A stretch of 57,170 nt of DNA from Clostridia bacterium (GCA_016290095.1 JAEESU010000030.1:1-57170); one strand, 5' to 3'. Shown: positions 31,985 to 41,573, counted from the first letter of the stretch. Numbers and translations: made by a program. The notes: a model not told the origin generated them from the letters alone.

Positions 31985-32599
31985 ATGAAAGTATTATTTG
32001 CAACAACAAATCCAGCAAAAGTAAAAAAATATGCTGATAAGCTTAAAGCAAAAGGAATAGAATTAATATGCTTAAAAGATTTGAATTTAGATCTGCATGT
32101 TGACGAAACTGGTAAAGATGCTTTAGAGAATGCGTATATTAAAGCAAAAACTTATTATGAAGCAACAGGGATAATTTCTATTGGAATGGATAATAGTTTG
32201 TTTTTTGAAAATGTTTCTGAAGAAGAACAACCTGGAACACATGTAAGAAGAGTTCATGGTAAAGAATTAAATGATGATGAAATGATTGATTATTACACTA
32301 ATTTAGCAAGTATGTATGGTGGAAAAATAGATGCTAAATGGGTATATGGAATGGTTGTTTATGATGGCAAGAAAAGAAAAGATTTATCATGGTATAAAGA
32401 TGGCTTTTATTTTTCAACACAATCATCTAGTATGAGAAATCCCGGGTATCCACTTGATTCAATAGCTATTGTGAAAAAATATAATAAGTATTTAGTAGAA
32501 TTAGATGAAGAAGAAAGAAAAGAAAATAACCAAAATGCTAGTAAAGATGATGAAGTAGTTAGTTTTATAATAAATAGTGTTAAAGAGGAAATAGTATGA
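31985..32599 (+). CDS. Second Ham1/RdgB-like NTP pyrophosphatase
   Basis: A 204-residue protein of the ITPase fold. The N-terminal signature ATTNPAKVKKYADKL, an acidic helix (ETGKDALENAYIKAKTYYE) and GMDNSLFFEN in place of the canonical DDSGL loop identify the family. Residues diverge from housekeeping RdgB, notably the missing SGL and the long acidic C-terminus, so substrate preference may differ. It overlaps the next gene by four bases (ATGA), showing translational coupling. Together with the copy at 25446 the window carries two divergent members. Confidence 0.8.
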   Translation: MKVLFATTNPAKVKKYADKLKAKGIELICLKDLNLDLHVDETGKDALENAYIKAKTYYEATGIISIGMDNSLFFENVSEEEQPGTHVRRVHGKELNDDEMIDYYTNLASMYGGKIDAKWVYGMVVYDGKKRKDLSWYKDGFYFSTQSSSMRNPGYPLDSIAIVKKYNKYLVELDEEERKENNQNASKDDEVVSFIINSVKEEIV

Positions 32600-33837
32600 A
32601 GAGAAGAGCTATAATAGCAATAATTCTATTAGCAATTGTTTTTAGAATTTATTTCGTTTTAAAAACTGATATGGCCAAATATCAATTTGATTTTGGAATA
32701 ATGAATTTAGAAAACGAAAATGATTACAATAAATTATATACAGATTATGATAAAGAAAAGAATGAAGGAAGACATATAAATTATATTATGCATTTATATG
32801 ACTTTGGAGAGCATCCGCATATTATAAAAGGACAATTTTATCACCCACCATTACATCATTTTATTTTGGCAAATTGGCTAAAAATAATGAAAGTTTTTCC
32901 TAGTAGTAAGATAAGATTTGAAAGTATGCAATTTGTCTCTCTTATATATTCTGTTATTATTCTTATAGTGTTTAAGAAAATACTAGATAAGTTGGAAATA
33001 AAAAAACAAATGATACCAATTGCTTTGTTTGCTTTTTATCCATTAATGATTTTTATGTCTGGCTCATTAAATAATGATCAATTAGCAATGATGTTTTCAA
33101 TTATTTGCTTATACTATTTATTAAAATGGAGAGAAGATCCATCTATAAAAAATACAGTATTAGGAGCTTTATCAATTGGATTAGGGCTTATGACAAAAGA
33201 GTCTGTTTTGGTAATGCTTATACCAGCAGTATATGTGTTTTTTAAAGTGCTTTATGAGTATGTAGAAAATGATAAAAAAATAGGCAAACTTATAATTGAT
33301 TTAATACTTCTAACAATAATTGTTGTACCATTAGGATTTTGGTTCCATATTTATATGAATGGAGAATCATTGGGGGTAATACAACCATTTGAACATTTGA
33401 GCGTAAAGGAAAAAACTATATTTGAAAGATTTGGACCATTTAATCCATTTATTTATAATGGTGTTAATATATGGAATGCACTGATATTTACATCAATTAA
33501 TTATAGTGTTGGAGCAAATAGCTTAGTTTCCATAATTATTGTTGTAATTGATATGGTTTTAATTATTAATTGGATTTATTATTTTATAAAATCAAAAAAA
33601 GACTCATTATTAGTTGTAACATCTGTTGCATGGTGGTTTGGATATTTTTATTTAAATATAACAATGCCATATATTTCTTCTATGAATGCAAGATATATGG
33701 TAATACCACTAATGATTGGAATAATTGATATAGCTAAAGGATTTGAAAAAGAAGAAAATAACAAGATAAAAACTTTGACAATAGTTAATACTGTTGCTTT
33801 ATGCATATGCAGTATAGTATATTTTGTTATTTTATAA
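32596..33837 (+). CDS. Polytopic membrane protein, GT-C/PMT-like glycosyltransferase
   Basis: A 413-residue membrane protein with about nine or ten helices. After the first helix an extracytoplasmic loop holds acidic residues, and YHPPLHHF matches the PP motif of ArnT/PMT-like (GT39/GT83) transferases, which use polyprenyl-phosphate sugars. A later TKESVLVMLIP helix also fits. There is no evidence for substrate. The start overlaps the preceding stop. It ends the operon; a 105-base gap with a new promoter follows. Confidence 0.75.
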   Translation: MKRRAIIAIILLAIVFRIYFVLKTDMAKYQFDFGIMNLENENDYNKLYTDYDKEKNEGRHINYIMHLYDFGEHPHIIKGQFYHPPLHHFILANWLKIMKVFPSSKIRFESMQFVSLIYSVIILIVFKKILDKLEIKKQMIPIALFAFYPLMIFMSGSLNNDQLAMMFSIICLYYLLKWREDPSIKNTVLGALSIGLGLMTKESVLVMLIPAVYVFFKVLYEYVENDKKIGKLIIDLILLTIIVVPLGFWFHIYMNGESLGVIQPFEHLSVKEKTIFERFGPFNPFIYNGVNIWNALIFTSINYSVGANSLVSIIIVVIDMVLIINWIYYFIKSKKDSLLVVTSVAWWFGYFYLNITMPYISSMNARYMVIPLMIGIIDIAKGFEKEENNKIKTLTIVNTVALCICSIVYFVIL

Positions 33838-33871
33838 AATTTTACGTTTATATTACAATATGATTTTTTTG

Positions 33872-33900
33872 TTGAATTATAAAAAACTAATTGATAAAAT
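33872..33900 (+). promoter_or_regulatory. Promoter of the gene at 33943
   Basis: TTGAAT (33872-33877), 17-base spacer, TAAAAT (33895-33900), about 40 bases before the start codon. Confidence 0.6.
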
Positions 33901-33942
33901 AAAAATGAATCATTATAGGAATTTTAGAAAGGTACTAATGAT

Positions 33943-34545
33943 ATGAAAAAGGTTGATCCAGAAATTGAACGTGATTTGTATATAAAAGCACATGATGTTA
34001 TTAAAAGAGCTAAAATAATGAAATACCTTAGAGAAAAAGATATTATTTCAGAAGAGGGTTTAACTTTTTTGGGCAATTTTAATGGAAAAAATACGTTACA
34101 ATATGAAAGAATTAGAAATGTAAAATTAAAGATAGAACTTGCTCATACTGAAAAAATAGAAGTAAGAAATGAGTATAAAATTATAGATACTTTGGCTGAG
34201 ATAAATTCGTGCGCATTAAATGAATTTAGCGGAAAAATGCCTGATGAAATGCAAAGATTGTATAATGATATTAGAACAAATTATTGTGATAATGAAATTA
34301 CAGATGAAGCTATTTATGAAATTTCATGCAAAAAAGCAAATAGTGAACAAAACTTTTTGCCAGTTGTACATCAAGAAAAACAAAGAGGAGTATTTGCGGA
34401 TAGAAAAGTACAAATTAGTTTTTACAGAATAGAAAACCAAAAATTAGAAGATTTAATAATACAAGAAAGAGGAAAAATGCAATTAGAAACGTTCTCTTCA
34501 AAACCTGTTTCAATTATTGTTCCACCTACTGAAAAAAAGCAATAA
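33943..34545 (+). CDS. Unknown soluble protein
   Basis: A 200-residue protein rich in Lys, Glu, Ile and Asn, without signal peptide, membrane helix or recognised motif. A helical N-terminal half (EIERDLYIKAHDVIKRAK) is followed by a mixed region with three scattered Cys. AGAAAGG precedes the ATG. It lies where many Firmicutes carry the DUF177 (YceD) gene ahead of rpmF, but it shows no DUF177 features that I recognise. A separate rpmF promoter directly follows its stop. Confidence 0.65.
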   Translation: MKKVDPEIERDLYIKAHDVIKRAKIMKYLREKDIISEEGLTFLGNFNGKNTLQYERIRNVKLKIELAHTEKIEVRNEYKIIDTLAEINSCALNEFSGKMPDEMQRLYNDIRTNYCDNEITDEAIYEISCKKANSEQNFLPVVHQEKQRGVFADRKVQISFYRIENQKLEDLIIQERGKMQLETFSSKPVSIIVPPTEKKQ

Positions 34546-34560
34546 AAATAAATAAAAGCC

Positions 34561-34589
34561 TTGACAAACGTAAATCCAAGTAGTATACT
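34561..34589 (+). promoter_or_regulatory. Strong promoter of rpmF
   Basis: TTGACA (34561-34566), 17-base spacer, TATACT (34584-34589): near-consensus, as expected for a ribosomal protein gene, with a leader of about 70 bases. Confidence 0.85.
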
Positions 34590-34664
34590 AATTGGGTAAC
34601 TAAATTTAAGGATAAAATTTTATTTTGACATATATTGAAATGTTAGCTAAAGGAGGGATTAATA

Positions 34665-34847
34665 ATGGCACAACCAAAAAGAAGATGGTCAAAAGCAAGA
34701 ACTGGATTAAAAAGATCTACTTGGAAATTAGAAGAAGAAAATTTATCTACATGTTCTCATTGCCACCAACCTGTTAGACCACACACAGTATGTTCAAACT
34801 GTGGTTACTATGATGGAAAAGAAGTAATAGCAAAAAAAGCTGAATAA
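34665..34847 (+). CDS. rpmF: 50S ribosomal protein L32
   Basis: A 60-residue protein with the bL32 start MAQPKRRWSKARTG and an intact zinc ribbon, CSHC...CSNC (C+ form, metal-binding). AAAGGAGGGAT precedes the ATG with ideal spacing. It is expressed alone between a near-consensus promoter and a terminator. The usual plsX/fapR neighbours are absent, although plsY and gpsA lie about 5 kb downstream. Confidence 0.96.
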   Translation: MAQPKRRWSKARTGLKRSTWKLEEENLSTCSHCHQPVRPHTVCSNCGYYDGKEVIAKKAE

Positions 34848-34865
34848 TTAATAATAGTAAAAGAG

Positions 34866-34897
34866 TAGAATTAGATTTTTCTAATTCTATTTTTTTT
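34866..34897 (+). terminator. Terminator after rpmF
   Basis: Stem tagaattaga / tctaattcta (34866-34875, 34880-34889), loop tttt, then a run of eight T. Confidence 0.92.
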
Positions 34898-34960
34898 GTT
34901 TACTTATAATAATTTTTGTTATAAAATATGATAGTAAAAAAATATATAAAGAGGAAAATA

Positions 34961-36715
34961 ATGAAAGATAAAAAGCAAATAGGTTATAGAAATTTAATAG
35001 ATATTGCTATTATAGCTATTGTTGCATTAATCATTAGTATACCATTATTTTATTCGAAATTAGATGTGTATAGAGATGATGGAATACAACATATTGCTAG
35101 AGCTTATGGAACATTTTCGAGTTTAAAAGATAACTTTTGGGCTCCAAATGTTATTTCATCATTTGCAAACGGATTTGGATATTCTTGGAATTTGTTTTAT
35201 GGACCACTTTCAACATATGCAATTATTCTTTTTAAATTAATTGTAAAAAATTATATAGTTGCATATAAAGTATTAGTATATTTTTGCATGTTTTTATCTG
35301 GATTCTTTATGTATAAATTTGTAAAAACATTAACAAAAATAAATGATATTGGGCTTTTGGCTGGAATATTATATATGACATTTCCATATCATTTAACAGA
35401 TTTATATATTAGAAATGCACTTGGAGAATATATGTCATTTATATTTATACCAATTGTTTTCTTAGGAGTATATAATGTAGTATTTAATGACAAGGAAAAT
35501 CCATATTATTTAGCTATAGGGGCTTCTGGTTTAATATTAACGCATAATTTATCTACAATAATCGTAGCTGCATTTGCTATTCTCTACACAATTACTAAGC
35601 TTGAAAATTTTTCAGAAAAAAGAGTTAGGCATTATTTAATTGTTAATATTGTATTTATATTATTAGTTACGTCATTCTATTGGCTTCCTTTATTAGAAAC
35701 ACATATTAAGGCAAATTATCAAGTATACCAAGAAGGAATGATGGCAACTCCAGAATCAGTAGCTGATCATGGGCTTAAACTAAAACAACTATTTATTACA
35801 CTTAATGATGGTTCATTTGTTTTTGAATTAGGATTAAATACATTAGCTATGTTTGTATTTTCAATTGCGGCATTAAAAATAATAGACAAGCCATTAAAAG
35901 AGCATTATATATTTTTCTTAATAGCTAGTATATTATGTATGTGGATGTCAACAAAATATTTTCCTTGGAAAATATTACCTAAAGAATTTGCATTTATACA
36001 ATTCCCATGGAGAATGATGATGATGACAGCATTCTTTGTTAGTATAGTTTGTGCAATTAATATGTATTTAGTTATTATAAGATTTAATATAAAAGATGTT
36101 ATTGTTATTACTTTAATATCTTTGTTCTGTACATTATTTTTCTTATTAAATATATTCCTTATTGGAAATCCAGACATTGAAAATATTGAAAATATAAATT
36201 TAGGAAATTTTTCTGGAAGAGAATATGAAGTAGTACTAGGAGCTGGAAAAGGAGAATATTTGCCCAAAGAAGTATATGCTGATAAGTTTAATTTGTTAGC
36301 TACAAAAGAAGATAAAATGATTGTTACTAAAGGAAAAGCTGTTATAGAAAATGAGAAAAAAGAAGGTTCACATTATACAGCTAATGTAAAAACTTTTGAT
36401 AGTGAATATACAATATTTGAATTACCATTTGTATATTATCCTGGATATCAGGTAAGATGTGATGGAATAGTGGTAAATAACTTTCCAACTGAAAATGGAT
36501 TTGTAGGCTTTATTATGGGGGCAAAAGATAAAGCATTTGTAGAAGTAAAATATACAGGAACTAGAATAATGAAAACTAGTACGATAGTTTCAATTATTTC
36601 TGTACTAGTATTCATGATTGCATACATCAAAGCTTGCAAAGACTTGAAAAAACAGGAGAAAGATTATATAATAGAAAAGATTGAAAATGATAAAATGGAG
36701 GAGAAAAATGTCTAA
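34961..36715 (+). CDS. Large polytopic membrane protein, GT-C-like (YfhO-type organisation)
   Basis: A 584-residue protein with about 11-12 membrane helices and a C-terminal extracytoplasmic beta-rich domain (about 415-545) before a last helix. The first loop carries YRDDGIQHIARAYG, an acidic-plus-His loop typical of GT-C glycosyltransferases; HLTDLYIRNALGEY and an HNLST loop are also characteristic of bacterial YfhO-like membrane proteins. Probable role: transfer of polyprenyl-linked sugars to a surface polymer. Start 34961 is chosen because AGAGGA lies seven or eight bases upstream, discarding 11 codons. The end overlaps der by eight bases, so the genes are coupled. Confidence 0.75.
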   Translation: MKDKKQIGYRNLIDIAIIAIVALIISIPLFYSKLDVYRDDGIQHIARAYGTFSSLKDNFWAPNVISSFANGFGYSWNLFYGPLSTYAIILFKLIVKNYIVAYKVLVYFCMFLSGFFMYKFVKTLTKINDIGLLAGILYMTFPYHLTDLYIRNALGEYMSFIFIPIVFLGVYNVVFNDKENPYYLAIGASGLILTHNLSTIIVAAFAILYTITKLENFSEKRVRHYLIVNIVFILLVTSFYWLPLLETHIKANYQVYQEGMMATPESVADHGLKLKQLFITLNDGSFVFELGLNTLAMFVFSIAALKIIDKPLKEHYIFFLIASILCMWMSTKYFPWKILPKEFAFIQFPWRMMMMTAFFVSIVCAINMYLVIIRFNIKDVIVITLISLFCTLFFLLNIFLIGNPDIENIENINLGNFSGREYEVVLGAGKGEYLPKEVYADKFNLLATKEDKMIVTKGKAVIENEKKEGSHYTANVKTFDSEYTIFELPFVYYPGYQVRCDGIVVNNFPTENGFVGFIMGAKDKAFVEVKYTGTRIMKTSTIVSIISVLVFMIAYIKACKDLKKQEKDYIIEKIENDKMEEKNV

Positions 36716-38036
36716 ACCAATAGTAGCAATAATTGGAAGACCAAATGTTGGAAAATCAAGATTTTTCAATTATATTGTTGGACAAAGAATTTCAATTGTT
36801 GAAGATACACCAGGTGTTACAAGAGACAGAGTTTATGCAGAAACATCTTGGAGAGATAGGAAATTTACATTAATTGATACTGGTGGAATAGAAACAGTTA
36901 CAGAAGATGCTATTAGTTCACAAATGAGAGAACAAGCTAATATTGCGATAAGTGTTGCTGATGTTATTTTATTTATGACAGATATAAAACAAGGTGTTAC
37001 ATCAGATGACGAAGAAATAGCAATAATGCTTAAAAAGTCTCAAAAACCAATTATATTAGTATGTAACAAATCAGATAATTATGGAGAACCTCCAGCAGAA
37101 TTATATGAATTTTATAATTTAGGTCTAGGAGATCCATTTCCTATATCTGCAGCAAATGCGATTGGAATAGGAGATTTATTAGACGAAATATATAATCACT
37201 TACCCCCTAAAGATATGGAAGAAGATGATGATGAAAGAATTAAAGTTGCAATTATAGGAAAACCAAATGTTGGAAAATCATCTTTGTTAAATAAGATTTT
37301 AGGCGAGGAAAGAAGTATAGTAAGTGATATTGCAGGAACAACTCGTGATGCTATAGATTCAAAATTTGAAAATCAATATGGTAAATATGTATTTATAGAT
37401 ACTGCTGGAATTAGAAGAAAATCAAAAGTAAATGAATCAATAGAAAAATTTAGTGTAATGAGAACTCTTCTTGCTATTGAAAGAGCGGATGTTTGTTTAG
37501 TATTAATTGATGCAAATGAAGGAATAACAGATCAAGACACTAAAATTTTAGGAGAAGCACATGAAGCAGGAAAAGGCATAATTGTAGTAGTTAATAAATG
37601 GGATGATATTGAAAAAGAGACAGGAACACTAGAAAAATATAGAAAAGAAGTATATGAACAAATCCAATATGCTCAATATGCACCAATAGCATTTATTTCT
37701 GCTAAAACTGGTCAAAGAGTGGATAAACTATTTGGTTTAATAAATAAAGTAAATGAAGAAAACTCAAAAAGAATTTCAACATCTGTTATTAATGAAGTTA
37801 TTAATGAAGCAATTGCTGTAGTTCAACCACCAACAGATAAAGGAAAGAGATTAAAAATATTATATGGAACACAAGCATCAACAAGACCACCAACATTTGT
37901 AATATTTGTAAATAATAAAGAGCTATTCCATTTTTCTTATCAAAGATACATGATTAATTGCTTTAGAAATAATTTCGGATTAGAAGGCACACCTGTTAGA
38001 TTAATTATTAGGGAAAAAGGAGAAAAAGAAGAATAA
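36708..38036 (+). CDS. der: Ribosome assembly GTPase Der (EngA)
   Basis: A 442-residue tandem-GTPase. The first G domain has GRPNVGKS (10-17), DTGG and NKSD. The second has GKPNVGKSSLLNK, DTAG and NKWD, followed by a C-terminal KH-like domain ending in RLIIREKG. Der binds the 50S subunit during maturation. The residue after the first P-loop Ser is Arg (GKSRFFN) where the family usually has Thr (GKSTLFN), which may alter nucleotide handling. Start 36708 is set by GGAGGAG; nine further upstream codons lie inside the previous gene. The der-plsY-gpsA order is conserved in Clostridia, here with a membrane gene between der and plsY. Confidence 0.95.
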   Translation: MSKPIVAIIGRPNVGKSRFFNYIVGQRISIVEDTPGVTRDRVYAETSWRDRKFTLIDTGGIETVTEDAISSQMREQANIAISVADVILFMTDIKQGVTSDDEEIAIMLKKSQKPIILVCNKSDNYGEPPAELYEFYNLGLGDPFPISAANAIGIGDLLDEIYNHLPPKDMEEDDDERIKVAIIGKPNVGKSSLLNKILGEERSIVSDIAGTTRDAIDSKFENQYGKYVFIDTAGIRRKSKVNESIEKFSVMRTLLAIERADVCLVLIDANEGITDQDTKILGEAHEAGKGIIVVVNKWDDIEKETGTLEKYRKEVYEQIQYAQYAPIAFISAKTGQRVDKLFGLINKVNEENSKRISTSVINEVINEAIAVVQPPTDKGKRLKILYGTQASTRPPTFVIFVNNKELFHFSYQRYMINCFRNNFGLEGTPVRLIIREKGEKEE

Positions 38037-38039
38037 TTT

Positions 38040-39836
38040 ATGAAACATTTTTTGAAAAACAACAAAAAAGTACTTATAATTGCAATTACAATAATAGCTC
38101 TTTCTGTTATTAGATTTATTTTAGTATACGGATACCCAATTCATCCTTTAACAGGAGCTGGAGAAGATGATGCATTAATGGTTAAGCTTGCATATTCGAA
38201 AGCAGATGGAAGATGGCTTGGTGAGTATAGATATAATACATTAATGAAACGACCATTCTTTCCAATTCTGTTGTCATTCTTGTATTTATATAAAATAAGA
38301 TATTTATCATTTGTTACATTGTTTTATATAGCTTCATGCATACTATTTGTATTGTCTATAAGAAAGAGTTTTGAAAATAAGTATTTAATAATTTTAGCAT
38401 TTTTCGTTTTACTGTTTAACCCAATAATGTATTCTACAGAGGTTTTTTTAAGAGTTTATAGAAATTCATTAATACCGGCATATGCTTTATTAATACCTGC
38501 ATGCTATTTTGGACTTTATAAAAACAGACATGAAAAAATATATAAGTTTATTTTATGGTCTATAATAGGTTCAGGAGCACTAAGTACATTTTATTATACA
38601 AGAGAAGATTCAATGTGGATTGTTCCATTTGTTATATTTATAACATGTATAATATTAGTAACACTAGTTGTTAAAGCATTTCAAGATAAAAAAGTAAAGA
38701 ATTTTATTATTCTTATAGTAAAAATGTTTTTCTTAGCATTGCCTATAATAGCAACTTTTGCATTTGGCGAAAAAATTGCTAGAAAAAATGAAATAGAATA
38801 TGGAGTAAAAACTAAAAATGTATTAAGCGATAGTTATTTTACAGATGCATTAGATGCTATATATGCTGTAAAACCCAATGAAGAAATTGATTGTGTAACT
38901 TTAACTCAAGAAAAAGCTAAGAGGATGGCAGATGTATCACCAACATTCAGAATGATATATCCATATTTAGTAGAAACTATTGGTGGATATGGTTCACTAG
39001 ATAGATCACCTGGAGATGCACAATGTGAAGATGGTTGGATATTATGGGCAATAAGAACAGCAGCTCCAAAAGCAGGTTTCAATAATTTATTGGAAGAACA
39101 AATGCTTTATAAAGCAATAGCTGAAGAATTAAATAAAGCTATGGATGAAGGATATTTGGAAAGACAGAAAACTATGCCATCACCATTATTATCTCCTTAT
39201 AGAAAAGGTTATGGTATAAAGGCAATTAAAGCTTTTGTAAAGGGAATTTGGTATATGACAACATTTAAAGATGTTGCAATTACAAGTTCAGAAGTTGTTG
39301 AAAAAGTTCCAGATAAATATAGAGAAGTTCATAGTTTTGAAAAAATTACGAATGAGCGTGCATTATACTTTAAAGGAACTACAGTTAATGGAAAAGAAAT
39401 AGAACAACTAAAAGATCAAGATGAGTACATTGAATCATTACAAGTAAAACAAAATATATTAACAGTTTTAACAAAAATATATTCTGTTATTGGTGTAGTA
39501 ATATTAGCATTTGGAGGAATTTCATATATAATATTAACAGTTAAAACGATTACTAGAACTATAAAAAAAGATTATGCTTATGTTGAAAAATGGATTATTT
39601 GCTCTGGAGTTTTAGGTGCGTTGTTTACTCTACTTGCGGGTATATCCTATAATGATGCTGCAACAGCATCTTCTATAAAAGTTTTATATTTATGTGGAAC
39701 ATATCCATTATTTTTAGCATTTGGAATTATTACAATAATATTTTGTTTTGAAAAGGAAAAGAAACTATTAGATGACAAAACAGAAAATCAAAACCAAGAC
39801 TCAAATATAATTGAAGAAAAAATAAAGGAGGAATAA
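38040..39836 (+). CDS. Polytopic membrane protein, GT-C-like, unknown
   Basis: A 598-residue membrane protein with about ten helices, in two groups around a soluble segment (about 245-470). The first external loop contains GAGEDDALMVKLAYSKADG, an acidic DD motif reminiscent of GT-C enzymes, and an RVYRNSLIPAY helix boundary. The middle segment has SPTFRMIYPYLVETIGGYG. I find no precise family. It begins three bases after the der stop, without a strong RBS, so it is probably translated by coupling. It may act in cell-envelope polymer synthesis, by analogy with the adjacent membrane genes. Confidence 0.65.
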   Translation: MKHFLKNNKKVLIIAITIIALSVIRFILVYGYPIHPLTGAGEDDALMVKLAYSKADGRWLGEYRYNTLMKRPFFPILLSFLYLYKIRYLSFVTLFYIASCILFVLSIRKSFENKYLIILAFFVLLFNPIMYSTEVFLRVYRNSLIPAYALLIPACYFGLYKNRHEKIYKFILWSIIGSGALSTFYYTREDSMWIVPFVIFITCIILVTLVVKAFQDKKVKNFIILIVKMFFLALPIIATFAFGEKIARKNEIEYGVKTKNVLSDSYFTDALDAIYAVKPNEEIDCVTLTQEKAKRMADVSPTFRMIYPYLVETIGGYGSLDRSPGDAQCEDGWILWAIRTAAPKAGFNNLLEEQMLYKAIAEELNKAMDEGYLERQKTMPSPLLSPYRKGYGIKAIKAFVKGIWYMTTFKDVAITSSEVVEKVPDKYREVHSFEKITNERALYFKGTTVNGKEIEQLKDQDEYIESLQVKQNILTVLTKIYSVIGVVILAFGGISYIILTVKTITRTIKKDYAYVEKWIICSGVLGALFTLLAGISYNDAATASSIKVLYLCGTYPLFLAFGIITIIFCFEKEKKLLDDKTENQNQDSNIIEEKIKEE

Positions 39837-39837
39837 A

Positions 39838-40566
39838 ATGGTACTTTACATTGTTATTGCAGTAATCGCATACTTAATTGGTAGTGTAAATTTTTCAGTA
39901 TTGATTAGTAAAAAAATGGCTGGATTTGATGTAAGAGAAAAAGGCAGTGGAAACGCAGGAGCTACAAATGTATTAAGAACTGTTGGTAAGAAGGCAGCGA
40001 TAATTACATTATGTTGTGATATTTTAAAAGGAGTTTTTGCAGTATTAATTGCTTGTGTAATTGGAAAATTTGTAAAGGATTATAATTCAGCTGTACTTGC
40101 TGAAATTGCAGCATTAGGAGTTGTAATTGGACATACATTTCCACTTTTCTTTGGATTTAAAGGGGGAAAAGGTGTTGCAACAAGTTTAGGAATTATTTTA
40201 ATTATTAACTGGAGAATTGGACTTGCCTGTTTAATATTTGCACTTTTATTAATGGCAATTACCAGAATGGTTTCTCTTGGCTCAATTTCAGCTGCTGTGC
40301 TATTTGCGGTTTTAACTTTAATTATAAGAGAAAACTATATTACAGGTGAGTATCATTGGAGTTATATTATTTTTGGCGTATTACTTGCTTGTTTTGTAAT
40401 ATTCAATCATAGAACAAATTTAAAAAGAATTATTAATGGAACAGAAAATAGATTAAGTTTCCAAAAGAAGGAAACTAAGGATAATGACCAAACTGTTAAT
40501 AATGAAACAACTGATGTAGAAAATAATACTACTGAAGTTATTGAAAAGGAAGATAAAGGAGAATAA
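39838..40566 (+). CDS. plsY: Acyl-phosphate:glycerol-3-phosphate acyltransferase PlsY
   Basis: A 242-residue membrane enzyme that transfers an acyl group from acyl-phosphate to glycerol-3-phosphate, the first step of phospholipid synthesis. Family motifs are intact: GSVNFSVLISK in helix 1, EKGSGNAGATNVLR and FFGFKGGKGVATS. About five helices span the membrane. The C-terminal 45 residues form an Asn/Thr/Glu-rich tail beyond the usual 200-residue length. GGAGGAATAA precedes the ATG. It is two bases from gpsA, which supplies its substrate. Confidence 0.95.
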   Translation: MVLYIVIAVIAYLIGSVNFSVLISKKMAGFDVREKGSGNAGATNVLRTVGKKAAIITLCCDILKGVFAVLIACVIGKFVKDYNSAVLAEIAALGVVIGHTFPLFFGFKGGKGVATSLGIILIINWRIGLACLIFALLLMAITRMVSLGSISAAVLFAVLTLIIRENYITGEYHWSYIIFGVLLACFVIFNHRTNLKRIINGTENRLSFQKKETKDNDQTVNNETTDVENNTTEVIEKEDKGE

Positions 40567-40568
40567 GA

Positions 40569-41555
40569 ATGAAAAAAATTGCAATAATAGGAAGTGGAAG
40601 CTGGGGATCAGCTTTGGGAATTTATTTAGCTAATAATGGAAATCCAGTTAAAATATGGTCTTTTAGCGAAGAAGAAAAAAATAAAATTAATAACGAAAGA
40701 AAATGTATTTTCTTACCAGATGCAGTTATACCAAATAATGTATATTGTTCTAGCGATTTTAAAGAAGTTTTAGAAGATGCAGATATTGTTTTACATGTTA
40801 CACCATCAAAATTTACAAGAGATACCGTTAAACAATATAAACAATATTTAAAAGAAAATCAATTATTAATAATGTGTTCTAAAGGATTTGAAGCATCAAC
40901 ATTATACTCATTAGATGAAGTGATACACGAAGAAATTCCTAATGTAAGATATGGAACATTATCTGGACCAAGCCATGCGGAAGAAGTTTCTATTGGAATA
41001 CCTACTGCATTAGTAATAGCATCTAAAGATGAAAATTTAAAAGAAGATGTTGTAAATGTGTTTAAGAGTCCAACAATTAGAATGTATACATCTAAAGATG
41101 TAAGAGGAGTTGAGACAGGTGCTGCATTAAAGAATATTATTGCATTTTGTGCTGGTGCTGCAGCTGGATTAGAATTAGGAGATAATACTTATGCTGCATT
41201 AGTTACAAGAGGACTTGTTGAAATAAGTAGATTAGGTGTTGCTATGGGGGGAGAAGAAAAAACTTTCTATGGTCTAACAGGATTAGGTGACTTAATAGTA
41301 ACATGTGGAAGTAAACACAGCAGAAATAGAAAAGCTGGATATTTAACAGGAAAAGGTCTTTCTATAGAAGAAACTAAAAAAGAAGTTGGAATGACAATAG
41401 AAAGTATAGATAACATTGAAGTAGCACATAAACTTGCTATTAAATATAATGTAGAAATGCCAATTTGCAATGCTGTTTACGATGTTTTATATAATGGATT
41501 ATCACCAAGAGACGCAGTTGGAATATTAATGACAAGAAATTTAAGAGAAGAATAG
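40569..41555 (+). CDS. gpsA: Glycerol-3-phosphate dehydrogenase [NAD(P)+]
   Basis: A 328-residue cytosolic dehydrogenase making glycerol-3-phosphate from dihydroxyacetone phosphate. It has the N-terminal Rossmann motif GSGSWGSALG, SGPSHAEEV, VETGAALKNIIAFCAG with the catalytic Lys, and GLTGLGDLIVTC followed by SRNRKAG. It pairs functionally with plsY immediately upstream. AAGGAGAATAAG before the ATG lies in the end of plsY. Confidence 0.97.
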   Translation: MKKIAIIGSGSWGSALGIYLANNGNPVKIWSFSEEEKNKINNERKCIFLPDAVIPNNVYCSSDFKEVLEDADIVLHVTPSKFTRDTVKQYKQYLKENQLLIMCSKGFEASTLYSLDEVIHEEIPNVRYGTLSGPSHAEEVSIGIPTALVIASKDENLKEDVVNVFKSPTIRMYTSKDVRGVETGAALKNIIAFCAGAAAGLELGDNTYAALVTRGLVEISRLGVAMGGEEKTFYGLTGLGDLIVTCGSKHSRNRKAGYLTGKGLSIEETKKEVGMTIESIDNIEVAHKLAIKYNVEMPICNAVYDVLYNGLSPRDAVGILMTRNLREE

Positions 41556-41573
41556 AATAAGGAGGATTTGAAA

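Noticed and set aside
34220-34432. 70-codon open frame inside the gene at 33943
   Set aside because: It is an alternative frame within a longer gene with a better RBS and promoter.
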